Below are positions 35,866 through 47,300 of a stretch of DNA of 64,000 nucleotides, piece after piece. The DNA is taken from positions 62,001-126,000 of the forward strand of contig DASZEN010000040.1 of NCBI GenBank assembly GCA_035940775.1, in the 5' to 3' direction. The notes under the pieces were generated by a model that worked only from the letters and a program-made list of their open reading frames with translations, was not told where the DNA came from and did not search any database. Position 1 is the first letter of the stretch. Each line of letters begins with the position of its first letter. The position numbers were made by a program, and so were the translations under genes. The DNA is from DASQYE01 sp035940775 (GTDB lineage Bacteria; Acidobacteriota; Blastocatellia; Pyrinomonadales; Pyrinomonadaceae).

Positions 35866-37038
35866 GTGCTGATTTTGTTCCGGCCCATACTGTTATCTCT
35901 CATCGCTGCTCTGATCCTGCTGGGGGCGGTCGCGCGCGGCGAGGCGCAAGAGACCGCGCCGCCGCCGCCTTCTTCTTCCTCTTCTCCTGCTGCGCCCGCG
36001 CCATCGGAAACGCCGACGGAGCGCGAACCGCAGGAGCCCGTCAAAGTCTTCACGGAGGAAGTACGCCTGCCGGTCGTCGCCTATGACGAGTACGGGCGCT
36101 TCGTTCCGGGCGTCGAATTGGACGACGTGCTCGTGCTCGAAGACGGCGTGCCGCAGGAGATCAGGAGCATTCAGCGCATCCCCGCCAGCATCCTTTTCCT
36201 TCTGGACACGAGCGCCGTCGTGACGCTCGCCAAAGATGTCAAGACGACGCGCGCCATAGCGCTGCGCCTGCTCGGCAAGCTGCGCTCCGGGGATAATATC
36301 TCCGTGCTTCAATTCGGCGACCGCACGGAGTTACTACAGGACTGGACGACCGATACGGCGGCGGTCGAGCATGTGCTCAAGACCAAGCTTTCGGGCTCCA
36401 AGCGCGAGCGGCTGGCGGAAGCCTTTCGCGCGGCCGCCGTGCGTTTGAAGGAGAGGCCCGCAGGCAGCCGTCATGTCGTCCTCATCACTGATGCGGTGGA
36501 AACGCCGGGCGGTCGTGTCAGTTACGAGCAGGCGGTCAAAGAATTGCTCGGCGCGCAGGCGACCGTGCACGTCATCAGCTATACGGCGGCCATACGCGCG
36601 GCGATAGAGCAACGATACGGCAAAGGAAGGGCTCGGGGCGGCACAGGCGCGCAAAGAGAGGCGCTGCCGATTCCCGATCCCGGCATGCCGCCCGGCCAGA
36701 CGCGCAACCCATCCGTCACGTTCGGCACGCTCGATCTTGATCGCGCCATGCGGCGTCACTTTAGGAAGTACGCGGATGAGACAAGGCAGGGCGAGCAACG
36801 CCTTGCGAAGCTCGCGGAGGAGACGGGCGGGCGCATTCAGCTTGCGACCGAGGCGGAGGGGATGGTCAGACAGGCGGACGAAGTGGCGCGCGACATAGGC
36901 GCGCAGTACGTCGTCACCTACACGCCGAAGAAACCTCTGGCCTCGGCGCAGAGCGGAGAATATCGCCGCATCGAAGTCGCCTCGCGCCGCGTCGGGCTGC
37001 AACTGCGCTCGCGTCGCGGCTACCTTGCGACGCCCTGA
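35866..37038 (+). CDS. Exported VWFA-related domain protein
   Basis: A 390-residue protein with a signal peptide and a Pro/Ser-rich linker. The domain starts with EEVRLPVVAYDEYGRFVPGVELDDVLVLEDGVPQEI, typical of the VWFA-related family found in many Acidobacteriota, and continues with SILFLLDTSAVVT, where the usual metal site DxSxS has become DTSAV. GDRTELLQDWTTD and HVVLITDAVETPGG are the later strands of the fold. The altered metal site suggests metal-independent binding. Role unknown; possibly envelope binding or assembly. It starts at GTG with GGAAGAG upstream. Confidence 0.85.
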   Translation: MLILFRPILLSLIAALILLGAVARGEAQETAPPPPSSSSSPAAPAPSETPTEREPQEPVKVFTEEVRLPVVAYDEYGRFVPGVELDDVLVLEDGVPQEIRSIQRIPASILFLLDTSAVVTLAKDVKTTRAIALRLLGKLRSGDNISVLQFGDRTELLQDWTTDTAAVEHVLKTKLSGSKRERLAEAFRAAAVRLKERPAGSRHVVLITDAVETPGGRVSYEQAVKELLGAQATVHVISYTAAIRAAIEQRYGKGRARGGTGAQREALPIPDPGMPPGQTRNPSVTFGTLDLDRAMRRHFRKYADETRQGEQRLAKLAEETGGRIQLATEAEGMVRQADEVARDIGAQYVVTYTPKKPLASAQSGEYRRIEVASRRVGLQLRSRRGYLATP

Positions 37039-37109
37039 GCGCCTGTTCCGTAGTCCGGATGATCTTTTGAACTTAAAAAACTGCGGGATGCAGAAAAGCT
37101 GCTGCCGTC

Positions 37110-38255
37110 TTAGCTCACCGGCACGTCGAGCCTGGATTCCAGGGGGGCCGCCCACTGCGAGGGCTGTCGGCCCAGCGACGCCTCTTCTTCTCTTCTCTGC
37201 AACGGGTGCTGCCTGAGCGCTTCCCATTCTTCCTGCGAGACGCGATGGAACATCTCTACGATCTTCGGATCGAAGTGCTGTCCGGCGCACCTGTCCAACT
37301 CTTCTGAGGCGGCCTCGTAAGACCTCGCTGTACGATAGACGCGGTCGCTCGTCAACGCATCGAAGGCATCGGCGACGGCGAAGATGCGCGCGTTGAGATC
37401 GATCTCTTCGCCGCGCAGGCCCAGCGGATAGCCAGAGCCGTCCCACTTCTCGTGATGCTGTGCGACGACGCGCGACGCGCCCTCCAGAAATTCTATGCCG
37501 CTCAGGATTTGTTGACCGTGCAGCGGATGCTTACGCATCTTGATCCACTCATCCTCGTCCAGGGCAGCGGGCTTGCGAAGGATCGCGTCCGGCACGCCGA
37601 TCTTGCCTATGTCGTGGAGCAGGGAGCCGAACTCCAGCGACCTCAGTTGCTCCCTTTCCACCCCAAGCTCGTAGCCCAGCCGCAGGCTAAAGCTGACGAC
37701 CCTTTGTGAATGCCCGTGCGTTTCATGATCGCGAGTTTCGAGCGCGGCGGCCAGCGCCTTGAGCGTCATGCGGTACGCATCCTCAAGCGAATCGAGCGCG
37801 CGATCGAGTTCCGCCGTCCGCTGCTCGACCAGCTCTTCGAGATGATTCTCGTGGCGTCGCTTCGACTCGCGCAGCTCGTAATGCTCGATGGCGCGCTTGA
37901 CGACCGCCTCGACCTGCCGCAGGTCAAACGGCTTCATGATGTAATCGAAAGCGCCGACGCGCAGCGCCTCAATCGCGCTCTCAATGGTCTGCGAGCCGCT
38001 GACCAGCACCACGACCGTCTGCGGCGAGACGCCGAGCACATGCGGAACCATCTCCAATCCGCTCATGCCGGTCATCGTAATATCGCTGATGACCAGCGTG
38101 AAGTGTTCCTCGCGCAAGAGGCCAAGAGCCTCTTCGGCTGAGCCCGCCGACGCGCATTCGTACTGCTCGTTCAGTAGATCGCACAGCAGGCTATTGATTT
38201 CCGGCTCGTCATCGACAATCAGGATGCGGGCCACGGGGTCGCTCGCTTGAGACAT
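37110..38255 (-). CDS. Response regulator with HD-GYP phosphodiesterase output
   Basis: A 381-residue protein. Receiver domain at residues 10-125 (ILIVDDEPEIN, VISDITMTGMSG with the phosphorylated Asp, VLVSGSQT, KPFDL), a coiled-coil linker, and an HD-GYP domain from about 165 (HGHSQRVVSFSLRLG, LLHDIGKIGVPD, HHEKWDGSGYPLGLRGEEI). All metal-binding His and Asp are present, so cleavage of cyclic di-GMP is expected. No sensor kinase is adjacent. The last 35 residues are low in complexity. Confidence 0.95.
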   Translation of the reverse strand: MSQASDPVARILIVDDEPEINSLLCDLLNEQYECASAGSAEEALGLLREEHFTLVISDITMTGMSGLEMVPHVLGVSPQTVVVLVSGSQTIESAIEALRVGAFDYIMKPFDLRQVEAVVKRAIEHYELRESKRRHENHLEELVEQRTAELDRALDSLEDAYRMTLKALAAALETRDHETHGHSQRVVSFSLRLGYELGVEREQLRSLEFGSLLHDIGKIGVPDAILRKPAALDEDEWIKMRKHPLHGQQILSGIEFLEGASRVVAQHHEKWDGSGYPLGLRGEEIDLNARIFAVADAFDALTSDRVYRTARSYEAASEELDRCAGQHFDPKIVEMFHRVSQEEWEALRQHPLQRREEEASLGRQPSQWAAPLESRLDVPVS

Positions 38256-38496
38256 AATTCAAGAACCACCTTCAGAGGTTTTTTTATGGGACGAGGCCGA
38301 GGCACAGACAGGGCTTTTCACTCGGCTCGCAAAGTGTTCGGTTTTTCTGTGAGAAACGGCAACTGAGAACCGGCTGCCGCACGACAGGCACAGGTATTCT
38401 ACAATCACTCCGGCCCCGTTGGCAAACATCTTTTTACACACCCCCGAAATCGGCCAAAAAAGCACACTTTTCGGGCTAAAAACACCCTCCCAACGG

Positions 38497-38526
38497 TTGA
38501 CGCCCCGCCCCGCGCGCCACTATTAT
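38497..38526 (+). promoter_or_regulatory. Promoter of the tRNA-Leu gene
   Basis: TTGACG (38497-38502) and TATTAT (38521-38526) are separated by 18 bases, with the predicted start about 12 bases before the mature tRNA. Confidence 0.65.
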
Positions 38527-38544
38527 GGCCTCTGCCACACTTCG

Positions 38545-38628
38545 GCCGGAGTGGCGAAATTGGTATACGCACCAGACTCAAAATCTGGCGTCCGCAAGGA
38601 CATGTCGGTTCGAGTCCGACCTCCGGCA
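38545..38628 (+). tRNA. tRNA-Leu (CAA)
   Basis: An 84-base class II tRNA. The acceptor arms GCCGGAG and CTCCGGC pair perfectly with discriminator A. The anticodon arm CCAGA-CTCAAAA-TCTGG gives anticodon CAA. A long variable arm (TCCGCAAGGA) and T arm GTCGGTTCGAGTCCGAC follow. CCA is not encoded. Confidence 0.96.
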
Positions 38629-39124
38629 CTCTATCTCACGCCATAAAAACGCCCCGCAGTAGCAGTAGCAGCACCCAACCGCCTGCACCTCCCGCGCCGC
38701 CATCACAGCCGCAAGCCTGATACCTGAAGCTATGGAAAGGGGCGGGTGGTCAACTCTTCCCCGTCCCTTTCTGCTCATACCTTTTTGTGCCCCTCCTATG
38801 TGAGCTTGTTGAAGGTTGTCGGGCTTGCGGGCCTTTTAGCGTTCGGCAGGGGGGAGTTACGGAAATCGTGCAGTGGATGTCCGATTTTAGGGGTGCGGAG
38901 AGCTTCGTTCGGAGACCGGGCGAGGGGGCGTCGTTGGTTTAAATGGCTGGACTTAGGGGCTGTTTCGGCTCGCGGCGGGCGGGGTTCTCGATTGTGGCAT
39001 CGTAGTTGCGGCTCTCGGGCGACGGAATCACCATTTTTGAACTCTCTCCGGCGGTGTGCGCGCAGCCGCTAACCACAAATGCCGTAATCACAGAAAATCG
39101 AATTTTAGGGAAAGGGTTTGAACG
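38629..39124. other. Intergenic region after tRNA-Leu
   Basis: About 500 bases with no supported gene. Frames on both strands here lack start sites and domains. I see no integrase or attachment-site duplicate, although the 3' end of a tRNA-Leu gene is a common integration site. Confidence 0.4.
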
Positions 39125-39592
39125 ATGAAAAAGATTCTTCTGCTGAGTGCCATAGTCCTGGTGTTGGGCTTCTCGAATGAAACTTTTGCGCAGGGCTATC
39201 ACAACCGCAGCGGCCGCGTGAACGACCGCTTTGACCGCCATCGCATACGTCGCGGCATACGCTCCGGACAGATCACACGCGAGGAGGCGCGCGCCCTTCG
39301 CGAACGCCAGCGCCAGCTTCGCGCCGAGCGGCGCGTTTTCCGCTCCGATGACAGGCTGACGCGCGACGAGCGCCGCGAGATTCGTCGCGGAGAACGCGAC
39401 CATGACCGTCTGATCCGCCGCGCTCGTCACAACGATGATCGTCGTTGGGATGACGACCGTCGCTGGCGCAATAACGGTCGCGTCAATCACAGGCGCGGCG
39501 ACGGCTACTATCGTCGCGGGGCTGGCTCGTCCACCCATCCTGTGTTCGGAAGCAGCAACGTCTCTCGCGGTCGCGGCCGCGGCCGCCATTAA
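39125..39592 (+). CDS. Exported Arg-rich protein of unknown function
   Basis: A 155-residue protein with a clear signal peptide (ILLLSAIVLVLGFSNETFAQ) and a mature part with about one third Arg plus many Asp, Glu and His. A helical section (IRSGQITREEARALRERQRQL) repeats the pattern GxITxxEaxxLrxxq, a motif found in small exported proteins of several phyla. The tail is Gly/Arg/Ser-rich. Possibly bound to the envelope or polyanions. GGGAAAGGG precedes the ATG. Confidence 0.8.
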   Translation: MKKILLLSAIVLVLGFSNETFAQGYHNRSGRVNDRFDRHRIRRGIRSGQITREEARALRERQRQLRAERRVFRSDDRLTRDERREIRRGERDHDRLIRRARHNDDRRWDDDRRWRNNGRVNHRRGDGYYRRGAGSSTHPVFGSSNVSRGRGRGRH

Positions 39593-39630
39593 TGAGCGCC
39601 CCCGTACCGCAGGACTTCATTAAGAGTGAA

Positions 39631-39658
39631 GGGAGCGAAAGCGCGTGCTCTCGCTCCC
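39631..39658. terminator. Bidirectional terminator-like hairpin between convergent genes
   Basis: GGGAGCGA and TCGCTCCC pair perfectly, with an inner AGC/GCT stem. It lies between the Arg-rich protein gene (plus) and citrate synthase (minus), suitable for both. Confidence 0.65.
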
Positions 39659-39726
39659 CTTTCGCTTCACATCTTCACCGTTACTCGTAAACCCCCGGAC
39701 AATCATCCGCGAGCGTAGCGAACGAT

Positions 39727-41028
39727 TCAGCCCTCGTTCTTCTTTCGCCGCTCGATAGGAACATAGTCACGCTCGCCCGAGCCGAGGTAGACCTGACGCG
39801 GGCGCGCGATCTTCTGTTCCGGGTCTTGAAGCATCTCTACCCACTGCGCGAGCCAGCCGGAGGTGCGCGGAATGGCGAAGAGCACCGGAAACATATCCAC
39901 CGGAAAACCCATCGCGCGATAGATGATGCCGGAATAGAAGTCCACGTTCGGGTAAAGCTTGCGCTTGACGAAATACTCATCTTCGAGCGCGATTCGCTCC
40001 AGCTCCAGAGCGATGTCAAGCAGTGGGTCTTTGCCCGTCACCTCGAACACCTCGTAGGCGACCTGCTTGATAATGGTCGCGCGCGGGTCATAATTCTTAT
40101 AGACGCGATGACCGAAGCCCATCAGACGGAACTCGCCGCTCTTGGCGCGCTTGACGTATTCCGGAACGCGCTCTATCGAATTGATCTCCTTGAGCATCCT
40201 GAGCACGGCCTCGTTGGCTCCGCCGTGCAGCGGGCCGTAGAGCGCGGCCGCAGCGCCCGCAATCGAGGAGTAGGGGTCGGTCTGCGCGCTCCCGATTGAG
40301 CGCATGGCGTTGGTGCTGCAATTCTGTTCGTGGTCGGCGTGCAGAATAAAGAGGACGTTCAGGGCGCGCTCAAGCACGGGGTCGGGTTGATACTTGACCT
40401 CGGTCGTCTTGAACATCATGTTCAGGAAATTCCCCGCATAGCCCAGGTCGTTGTCCGGATAAGCATAGGGCAACCCCCTTCTGTGACGGTAGGAGAAGGC
40501 AGCAATCGTCGCCACCTTGGCGATCAGGCGCTCGATCTGTTTGCGGCGGCAATCCTCGTCGAAGATATTCTTCGCCTCCGGGTAAAAGGTCGAGAGCGCG
40601 CCCATCGTGCCCACCAGCATGCCCATCGGGTGAGCGTCATATTGAAAGCCGTCCATCACCTTCTTGATGCTCTCGTGGATGAAGGTGTGGTGCGTTATCT
40701 GCCATGTCCATTCCTTCAGTTCCGCCTCCGTGGGCAGCTCGCCGTACAGCAGCAGGTAGGCGACTTCCAGATACGTGCTCCGCTCGGCGAGCTGTTCGAT
40801 AGGGTAGCCGCGATAACGAAGTATCCCACGGTCGCCGTCGATAAAGGTGACGCTGCTCTTGCACGAAGCCGTGTTCATAAAAGCCGGGTCGTAGGTCATG
40901 AGCCCGAAATCTTCGTCCGAGACTCTGATCTGCCGCAAGTCCATGGCCCGTATCGTATCGTTCTCGATGGGAATCTCGTATTGCCGTCCGGTACGATTAT
41001 CTGTAATCGTCAAGGTGCTCGTGCTCAT
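39727..41028 (-). CDS. gltA: Citrate synthase
   Basis: A 433-residue hexameric-type citrate synthase, which joins acetyl-CoA and oxaloacetate in the first step of the TCA cycle. The N-terminal segment KSSVTFIDGDRGILRYRGYPIEQLAE is typical. The catalytic residues lie in LFILHADHEQNCSTNA (His), AALYGPLHGGANE (His) and the RxxD-type segment GHRVYKNYDPRA; the catalytic Asp is in the later helix. The ATG at 41028 follows GGAGGAG; a longer frame upstream lacks similarity. It is divergent from the glucan synthase gene. Confidence 0.97.
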   Translation of the reverse strand: MSTSTLTITDNRTGRQYEIPIENDTIRAMDLRQIRVSDEDFGLMTYDPAFMNTASCKSSVTFIDGDRGILRYRGYPIEQLAERSTYLEVAYLLLYGELPTEAELKEWTWQITHHTFIHESIKKVMDGFQYDAHPMGMLVGTMGALSTFYPEAKNIFDEDCRRKQIERLIAKVATIAAFSYRHRRGLPYAYPDNDLGYAGNFLNMMFKTTEVKYQPDPVLERALNVLFILHADHEQNCSTNAMRSIGSAQTDPYSSIAGAAAALYGPLHGGANEAVLRMLKEINSIERVPEYVKRAKSGEFRLMGFGHRVYKNYDPRATIIKQVAYEVFEVTGKDPLLDIALELERIALEDEYFVKRKLYPNVDFYSGIIYRAMGFPVDMFPVLFAIPRTSGWLAQWVEMLQDPEQKIARPRQVYLGSGERDYVPIERRKKNEG

Positions 41029-41364
41029 CTCTCCTCCACATGCAACCGAAAATAGTTGCGCCCCGACCGCGCGCCCCCCATAGACCGCGCGACGACGGCC
41101 GCGCATAGCTCTGATTTTGCTCGCTCAAACGGTATCGAAGAAAGGTACGCCATCACTCTGGGGAAGGCAAGGAAGAACGAAGGGATGAAGGATGAGCGGT
41201 GAGGGATGAATGATTGAGTGAATTGTAGATTGATGCTTTCATTCAACCCCTTTCATCCCTCACGCTCTCCGCCCTGCGGCCCTTCGCTCCTTCCGGCGGC
41301 CCTTCGTTCCACCCTTCGTTGTGTTATGCTTAAGGAAATTTCTCCTCCGATTGTGTGAAGGCAA
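41029..41364. other. Divergent intergenic region between citrate synthase and glucan synthase
   Basis: About 335 bases. It holds a long interrupted inverted repeat (41195-41267, listed separately) and several copies of the stretches AGGGATGA and GGCCCTTCG. No clear promoter boxes were placed for either gene. Confidence 0.45.
41195..41267. repeat. Interrupted inverted repeat
   Basis: GAGCGGTGAGGGATGAA and TTCATCCCTCACGCTC pair over 16 bases with one bulged G, around a 41-base loop. The loop contains smaller repeats of GATGAATGATTG-like sequence. It may be a structured leader of either divergent gene or the trace of a small element. Confidence 0.55.
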
Positions 41365-44300
41365 GTGGCTCTTGTGGCTCTATTTTTTCCTGGGGTATTA
41401 CGGAGACTCGTTCGTACCCCTGTGGGGCGCGACGAGGAGCCGATTCGTGAGGAGTTGTTTAGCGTCGAGCGCCTTGAGCAGCACGCCGCCACGCTCGCCT
41501 CGGAGCATAAGGTTTACGCCGGTCGCAGACAGGGCCGCCGCCTGCTGCCCGCGCTCGAAGAGAACGGGCGGCTGCTCGTGGCCGCCTACCGCTCGCTGGC
41601 CGATGCGATACGCCTTGAGCGCACGATCTCTCCGGCCGCCGAATGGCTCGTCGATAACTTTCACATCGTCGAAGAGCAGCTTCGCGAAATCCGCCAGGAC
41701 TTGCCCAGGGGCTATTACTACGAGTTGCCGAAGCTTGAGGGCGGCGCGCTCGACGGCTACCCGCGCATCTACGCCATCGCGCTCTCGATCATCGCTCACA
41801 CGGACAGCCGCCTCGATACCGAGACGCTGAAGAGATTCATACGCGCCTATCAGGGGGTCACGCCGCTCACCATCGGCGAGTTGTGGGCCGTCGCCATCAC
41901 TTTGCGCCTCGCGCTCGTAGAGAACCTGCGCCGCATCGCGACGCGCATCGTCGCCGCGCGTGAGGCGCGCGAAGAGGCCGACACGCTTGCAGACACCCTG
42001 CTTGAGATGGCGGGCCGCCATGAGGGCCTGACCTCGCTGCTCAAGGGGCGACTCGGGAAACGCGAAGACCTGGATCGCGCCTTCGTCGTCCAGTTGACGC
42101 AACGCCTGCGCGATCAGGACCCGGCCGTGATGACCGTCTTCGACTGGCTCGAAGGCCAACTGAAGAAGCGCGGGCAAACCTCCGAGCAGATCGTTCACCT
42201 CGAACACCAGCGACAGGCCGCCGCGCAGGTCACCGTCGGCAATATTATCACCAGCATGCGGCTGCTCTCGACGCTCGACTGGCGCGTGTTCTTCGAGAGC
42301 GTCAGTCTCGTTGACCCTGCCCTTGCTTCTGACCCGGCGGGCGTCTATGCGCGCATGACGTTTGAGACGCGCGACCGTTATCGCCACGTCATCGAACGCA
42401 TCAGCAAACGCACACGCGCCGCCGAGCTTGATGTCGCGCGCGAAGCAGTGCGGCTGGCCGCCGCATCGCATGAAACGGGCGCGCCCGGCGACCCGGCGCG
42501 CGCTCACGTCGGCTATTATTTGATAGACGACGGCGTGCTCGCGCTCGAAAAGAGTTTCGGCTATCGCGCGGGCGTGCGCGAGCGCGTGCGCCGCGCCATC
42601 CTCTCGCACCCGACCCTTTTTTACCTGGGCACGTTCGCGCTGCTGACCGCGCTTCTTATCTTTGCGCTCCTCTTCTTCGCTTACGGAGCGGGGGCCGCGC
42701 CCGGCCTGATCGTGGCGCTCGCGCTGCTCTCGCTCGTCCCGGCCAGCGACTTTGCGCTGAGCGTGCTCAACTGGGACATCACACACATGTTGCCGCCGCG
42801 ACTGTTGCCGAGCATGGAGACCCGCAACGGCATCGCGGCCGACGCCCGCACGATGGTCGTCGTCCCGACGCTTTTGACCAGCGAGGCGACCGTAGATCAG
42901 TTGCTTGAGCGGTTGGAGGTTCATTACCTGGCCAACCAGGACGAGCAGGTTTACTTCGCCCTGCTGGGAGATTACGCAGACGCGCCGCAGGAAGAGATGG
43001 CGGGCGACGCCGCCCTGCTCGAAAGGGCGCTCGACGGTATAGAAGAATTGAACGCGCGCTACAGCGGCGGCGGCGGCGGGGCGGCGCGCTTTCACCTGTT
43101 CCATCGTCGTCGCCAGTGGAACGAGAGCGAGGGATGCTGGCTCGGCTGGGAGCGCAAGCGCGGCAAGCTCGAAGAGTTCAATCGCATCCTTAGGGGTGCG
43201 CGTGACACCAGCTTCATCGTCGCGACCGCCGACCGCGAGCTTCTCGCCGGGGTGCGTTACGTCATCACGCTCGATTCGGATACGCAACTGCCGCGCGAGG
43301 CCGCCCGTCGTCTCGTCGGCCACATCACGCACCCGCTAAACCGTCCGCAGTATGACCCCGTACAGGAGCGCGTCACGCGCGGCTACAGTATCCTTCAGCC
43401 GCGCACGAGCGTCTCTCTTGAGAGCGCCGCGCGCTCGCGCTTCGCGAGCATTTTCTCTGGCAATACGGGCATCGATCCGTACACGACCGCCGCTTCGGAC
43501 GTTTATCAAGACCTCTTCGGCGAGGGCACGTTTACGGGCAAGGGCCTGTATGACGTTGACGCCTTCGAGCGAGCGCTTGAAGGGCGCGTGCCCGAAAACT
43601 CGCTCCTCAGCCACGACCTGTTTGAATGCCTCTACGCGCGGGCCGCGCTCACCACCGACATTGAATTGTTGGACGATTACCCGGCGCACTACGACACGTT
43701 CGCGCAGCGCCAGCATCGATGGACGCGCGGCGACTGGCAGATCGCGCGCTGGATTATGCCGCGTGTCCCGGACGCCGTGCGTCGTCTCAAACGTAACCGT
43801 CTGCCCTTAATCTCGCGCTGGAAGGTCTTTGACAACCTGCGGCGCAGCCTCGTCGCGCCGAGCATTATCATCTGGCTCGCCTTCGCCTGGACGCTCCTGC
43901 CCGGCTCGGGCGCGCTGTGGTCGCTCTTCATTTTAGCGGTGCTCGCCTTTCCCGTGTACGCGCACGCGACGACGACGCTCCTTTTAGTCCCCCGCGACGT
44001 TCCCTGGTCGAGCCATTTCCGCAGTGGGTGGGGCGACGCGCTCACCAACGCGGCGCAGTTGGCCCTCAACCTTACCTTCATCGCGCATCAGTCCTACCTG
44101 ATGACGGACGCCATCACGCGCACGCTCTATCGCAAGCTCATCTCGCGGCGTCACCTGCTGGAATGGACGACCGCCGCGCAGGCCGAGCAGGGGAGCAAGC
44201 ATGATCTCGCATCCGTCTTTCGTTTCATGTGGCCGACCGAGGGAGTCGTCCTCGCGCTCGGCGCGCTCATCCTATTGCTTCGTCCGGGGGTGATTCTGGT

Positions 44301-47300
44301 GGCGTCGCCGCTGCTCTTTGTGTGGGCCGCGTCGCCGCTCATCGCCTACTGGGTCAGCCGTCGCGCTGCGGTTGAGCGAACGGAACTGTCGGCGGCGGAA
44401 GTGCAGGCGGCCCGTCAGCTCGCGCGCCGGACGTGGCGCTTCTTTGAAGAGTTCGTCAGCCAGGAAGATCAATGGCTGCCGCCCGACAATTACCAGGAAG
44501 ACCCGCGCCCGGTAATCGCACACCGCACGTCGCCGACCAACATCGGCCTTCTGTTGCTCTCGACGGTCGCGGCGCACGACCTCGGCTACGTGGGCGTGCT
44601 CGAACTCCTTGAGCGATTGGAGCTGACCTTCCAGACGCTCGACAAGCTGCCGCGCTTTCGCGGCCACTTCTTCAACTGGTACGACACGCGCACGCTCGAA
44701 CCGCTCGCGCCGCAGTACATCTCGACCGTGGACAGCGGCAATCTGGCGGGCCACCTGCTGGCGCTCAAGCAATCGTGCCTGGAGATTTACGACCGCCCTC
44801 TGTACGGCGCGCACACGCTCGCCGGTCTCTCGGACGCGATCAGCCTGATGCGTCTGGAGACCGCCCGCCTCGGCGCTGTACGACAACGCACGGAGGTCGT
44901 CACCGTCAAACAGCTACGCGATGAGACCGAAGCCTGCGCGCGCCTTGTCGCCGCGAGCGCACCCGAAACTTTAAGCGAATGGTCGGCGCTCTTCTCTTCG
45001 CTCATGCAGCACGTCGCGGAGATAGATGACATCGTCGCCGCGCTGGCCCAGGAGCACGGCTCCGAGAATTTTACGGAGCTGCGTTTCTGGATCGGCTCGA
45101 TCTCGCGACAGGCCCAGGCCTACCAGCGCGACATGCGAGTGCTGACGCCGGGCAGCGCAGGCGGCGCGCTCGCGGCGCAGCTTGAGCCGCTGGCCGTAGA
45201 TTTTCCGGGCGCTAATCTGACGCACCTGATCGAGAATGCGAGCGCCTTTGAGAGCGTCGTCAGCGTCTCGGAGCTGGCCGAGCGGTATGAGGCGACGCTC
45301 GCCAAGCTCGGGGCGCTGCGCGCAGAGGTCGAAGCGCGGCGGCGGCGCAGCAACAGCACGGGGACGACGGACGTTGACGCAGCAGAAGACGCACTGGCGG
45401 CGCTCGCCGCTCCCTGGAAAAGCATGGCGGACGCGGCGCGCTCTACAAAGAGTCTGCTGGCGCGTTTGAGCAGGCTGGCGGGCTCCTGCGAGCGTCTCTT
45501 CGAGGAGATGGATTTCGGCTTTCTGCTCGACGAGGAGCGCAAGGTATTCCGCATAGGCTACAACGTCTCAGCCGGGCGGGCCGATAATTCTTACTACGAC
45601 CTGCTGGCGTCGGAATCGCGGCTGGCGAGTTTCGTCGCCATCGCCAAGGGCGACGTGTCGCAGGAGCACTGGTTTCACCTGGGCCGCCAACTGACGCCCG
45701 TGGACGGCAGCCGCGCGCTGATCTCGTGGACGGCCACGATGTTTGAATACCTGATGCCGCTCCTCGTTATGCGCAGCTACGCGAATACTTTGCTGGATCA
45801 AACGCACAGGGCCGTCGTCTGGCGACAGATCGAATACGGCGAGGAGCGCTCGGTTCCCTGGGGAATCAGTGAGGCCGCTTACAACGCGCGCGACCTGCAT
45901 CTGAATTACCAGTACGGGCCGTTCGGCGTGCCCGGCCTCGGCCTCAAGCGCGGACTTTCGGAAGACCTTGTGATCGCTCCTTACGCGACGATGCTCGCGC
46001 TGATGGTCGCGCCGCACCGGGCGCTCGAAAACCTGCGCCGGTTGGCGCGCGAGGGCGCGCTCGGCCCCTACGGCTTCTACGAATCGATAGACTATACGGC
46101 GGAGCGGCTTCCGCAGGATCAAAGGCGCGCGTTGATTCGCGCCTTTATGGCCCACCACCAGGGCATGAGCCTAGTCGCGCTCGATAACGTCATCAACATG
46201 AATGTGATGCAGGCTCGCTTTCACGCCGAGCCACAGGTGCAGGCGACCGAATTGCTCTTGCAGGAGCGCATCCCGCGCAATGTGGCGGCGGCCCACCCGC
46301 GCGCCGAAGAGGTCTTGTCGGGCCGCGTCGTACGCACGCTGACGGGGCTGGTGACGCGCCTCTACGACTCGGCAGACCTGCCGACGCCGCGCACGCAGAT
46401 TCTCTCGAACGGCAACTATTCCGTGATGGTGACGAGCGCCGGGGCGGGCTATTCCGTGTGCGGCGCGGTCGCCGTGACGCGCTGGCGCGAGGATGTGACG
46501 CGCGACCATCACGGCTCGTTCTGTTACCTGAGAGATGTCCGCAGCGGCGCGGTCTGGTCTGCCGGTTATCAACCGACCGCGCAACACCCGCGCACCTACA
46601 AGGTATCCTTCTCCGAGGACAAGGTCGATTTCTGGCGCGCGGACGCAGGCGTGGCGACGCACATGGAGATCATCGTCTCGCCCGAAGACGACGCCGAGGT
46701 GCGGCGCATCTCTCTTACGAACCAGTCGTCGCGCGTGCGCGAGATCGAGCTGACGAGCTATGCGGAGGTGGTGATCGCTCCGCCCGCAGCGGACGCCGCG
46801 CACCCGGCCTTCAGCAACCTCTTCATAGAGACGGAGTTCATCCCGGCTGAAAACGCCCTGCTTGCCCGACGCCGCCCGCGTTCCAGTCGGGACGAGCCCA
46901 TCATGGCCGTCCACGTGCTGGTGAGCGAGGGCGGGGAGAGGGTCGGTGCGGTGCAGTATGAGACGGATCGCAGCCGCTTTCTGGGGCGCGGGCACACGAC
47001 GGCAGACCCTGTGGCGGTCATGGAGGAGCGCCCGCTCTCGAATACCGTGGGCGCGGTGCTCGATCCGATCTTTAGTTTGCGCCAGCGCGTGCGACTGCAA
47101 CCGGGCCAGACCGCCCGCGTCTCTTTCACGACGGCCGTCGCGCGCTCGCGCGAAGAAGCATTGATGCTTGCGGACAAGTATCACGACCCTTCCAGCTTCG
47201 AGCGCGAGGCGCGTCTGGCGTGGACGCAATCGCAGGTCGAGATGCGACATCACAACGTCGATGCCGAGGAGGCGCACCTCTTCCAGAGACTCGCTGGGCG

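Noticed and set aside
38405..38778. Short frames on both strands around the tRNA-Leu gene
   Set aside because: They run through the tRNA sequence and its flanks and do not resemble proteins.
38545..39124. Possible integration site downstream of tRNA-Leu
   Set aside because: No integrase, no second copy of the tRNA 3' end and no composition change were seen.
41398..43332. 644-codon minus-strand frame inside the glucan synthase gene
   Set aside because: Long antisense frames are common in GC-rich genes; the sense protein has strong family motifs and the antisense has none.
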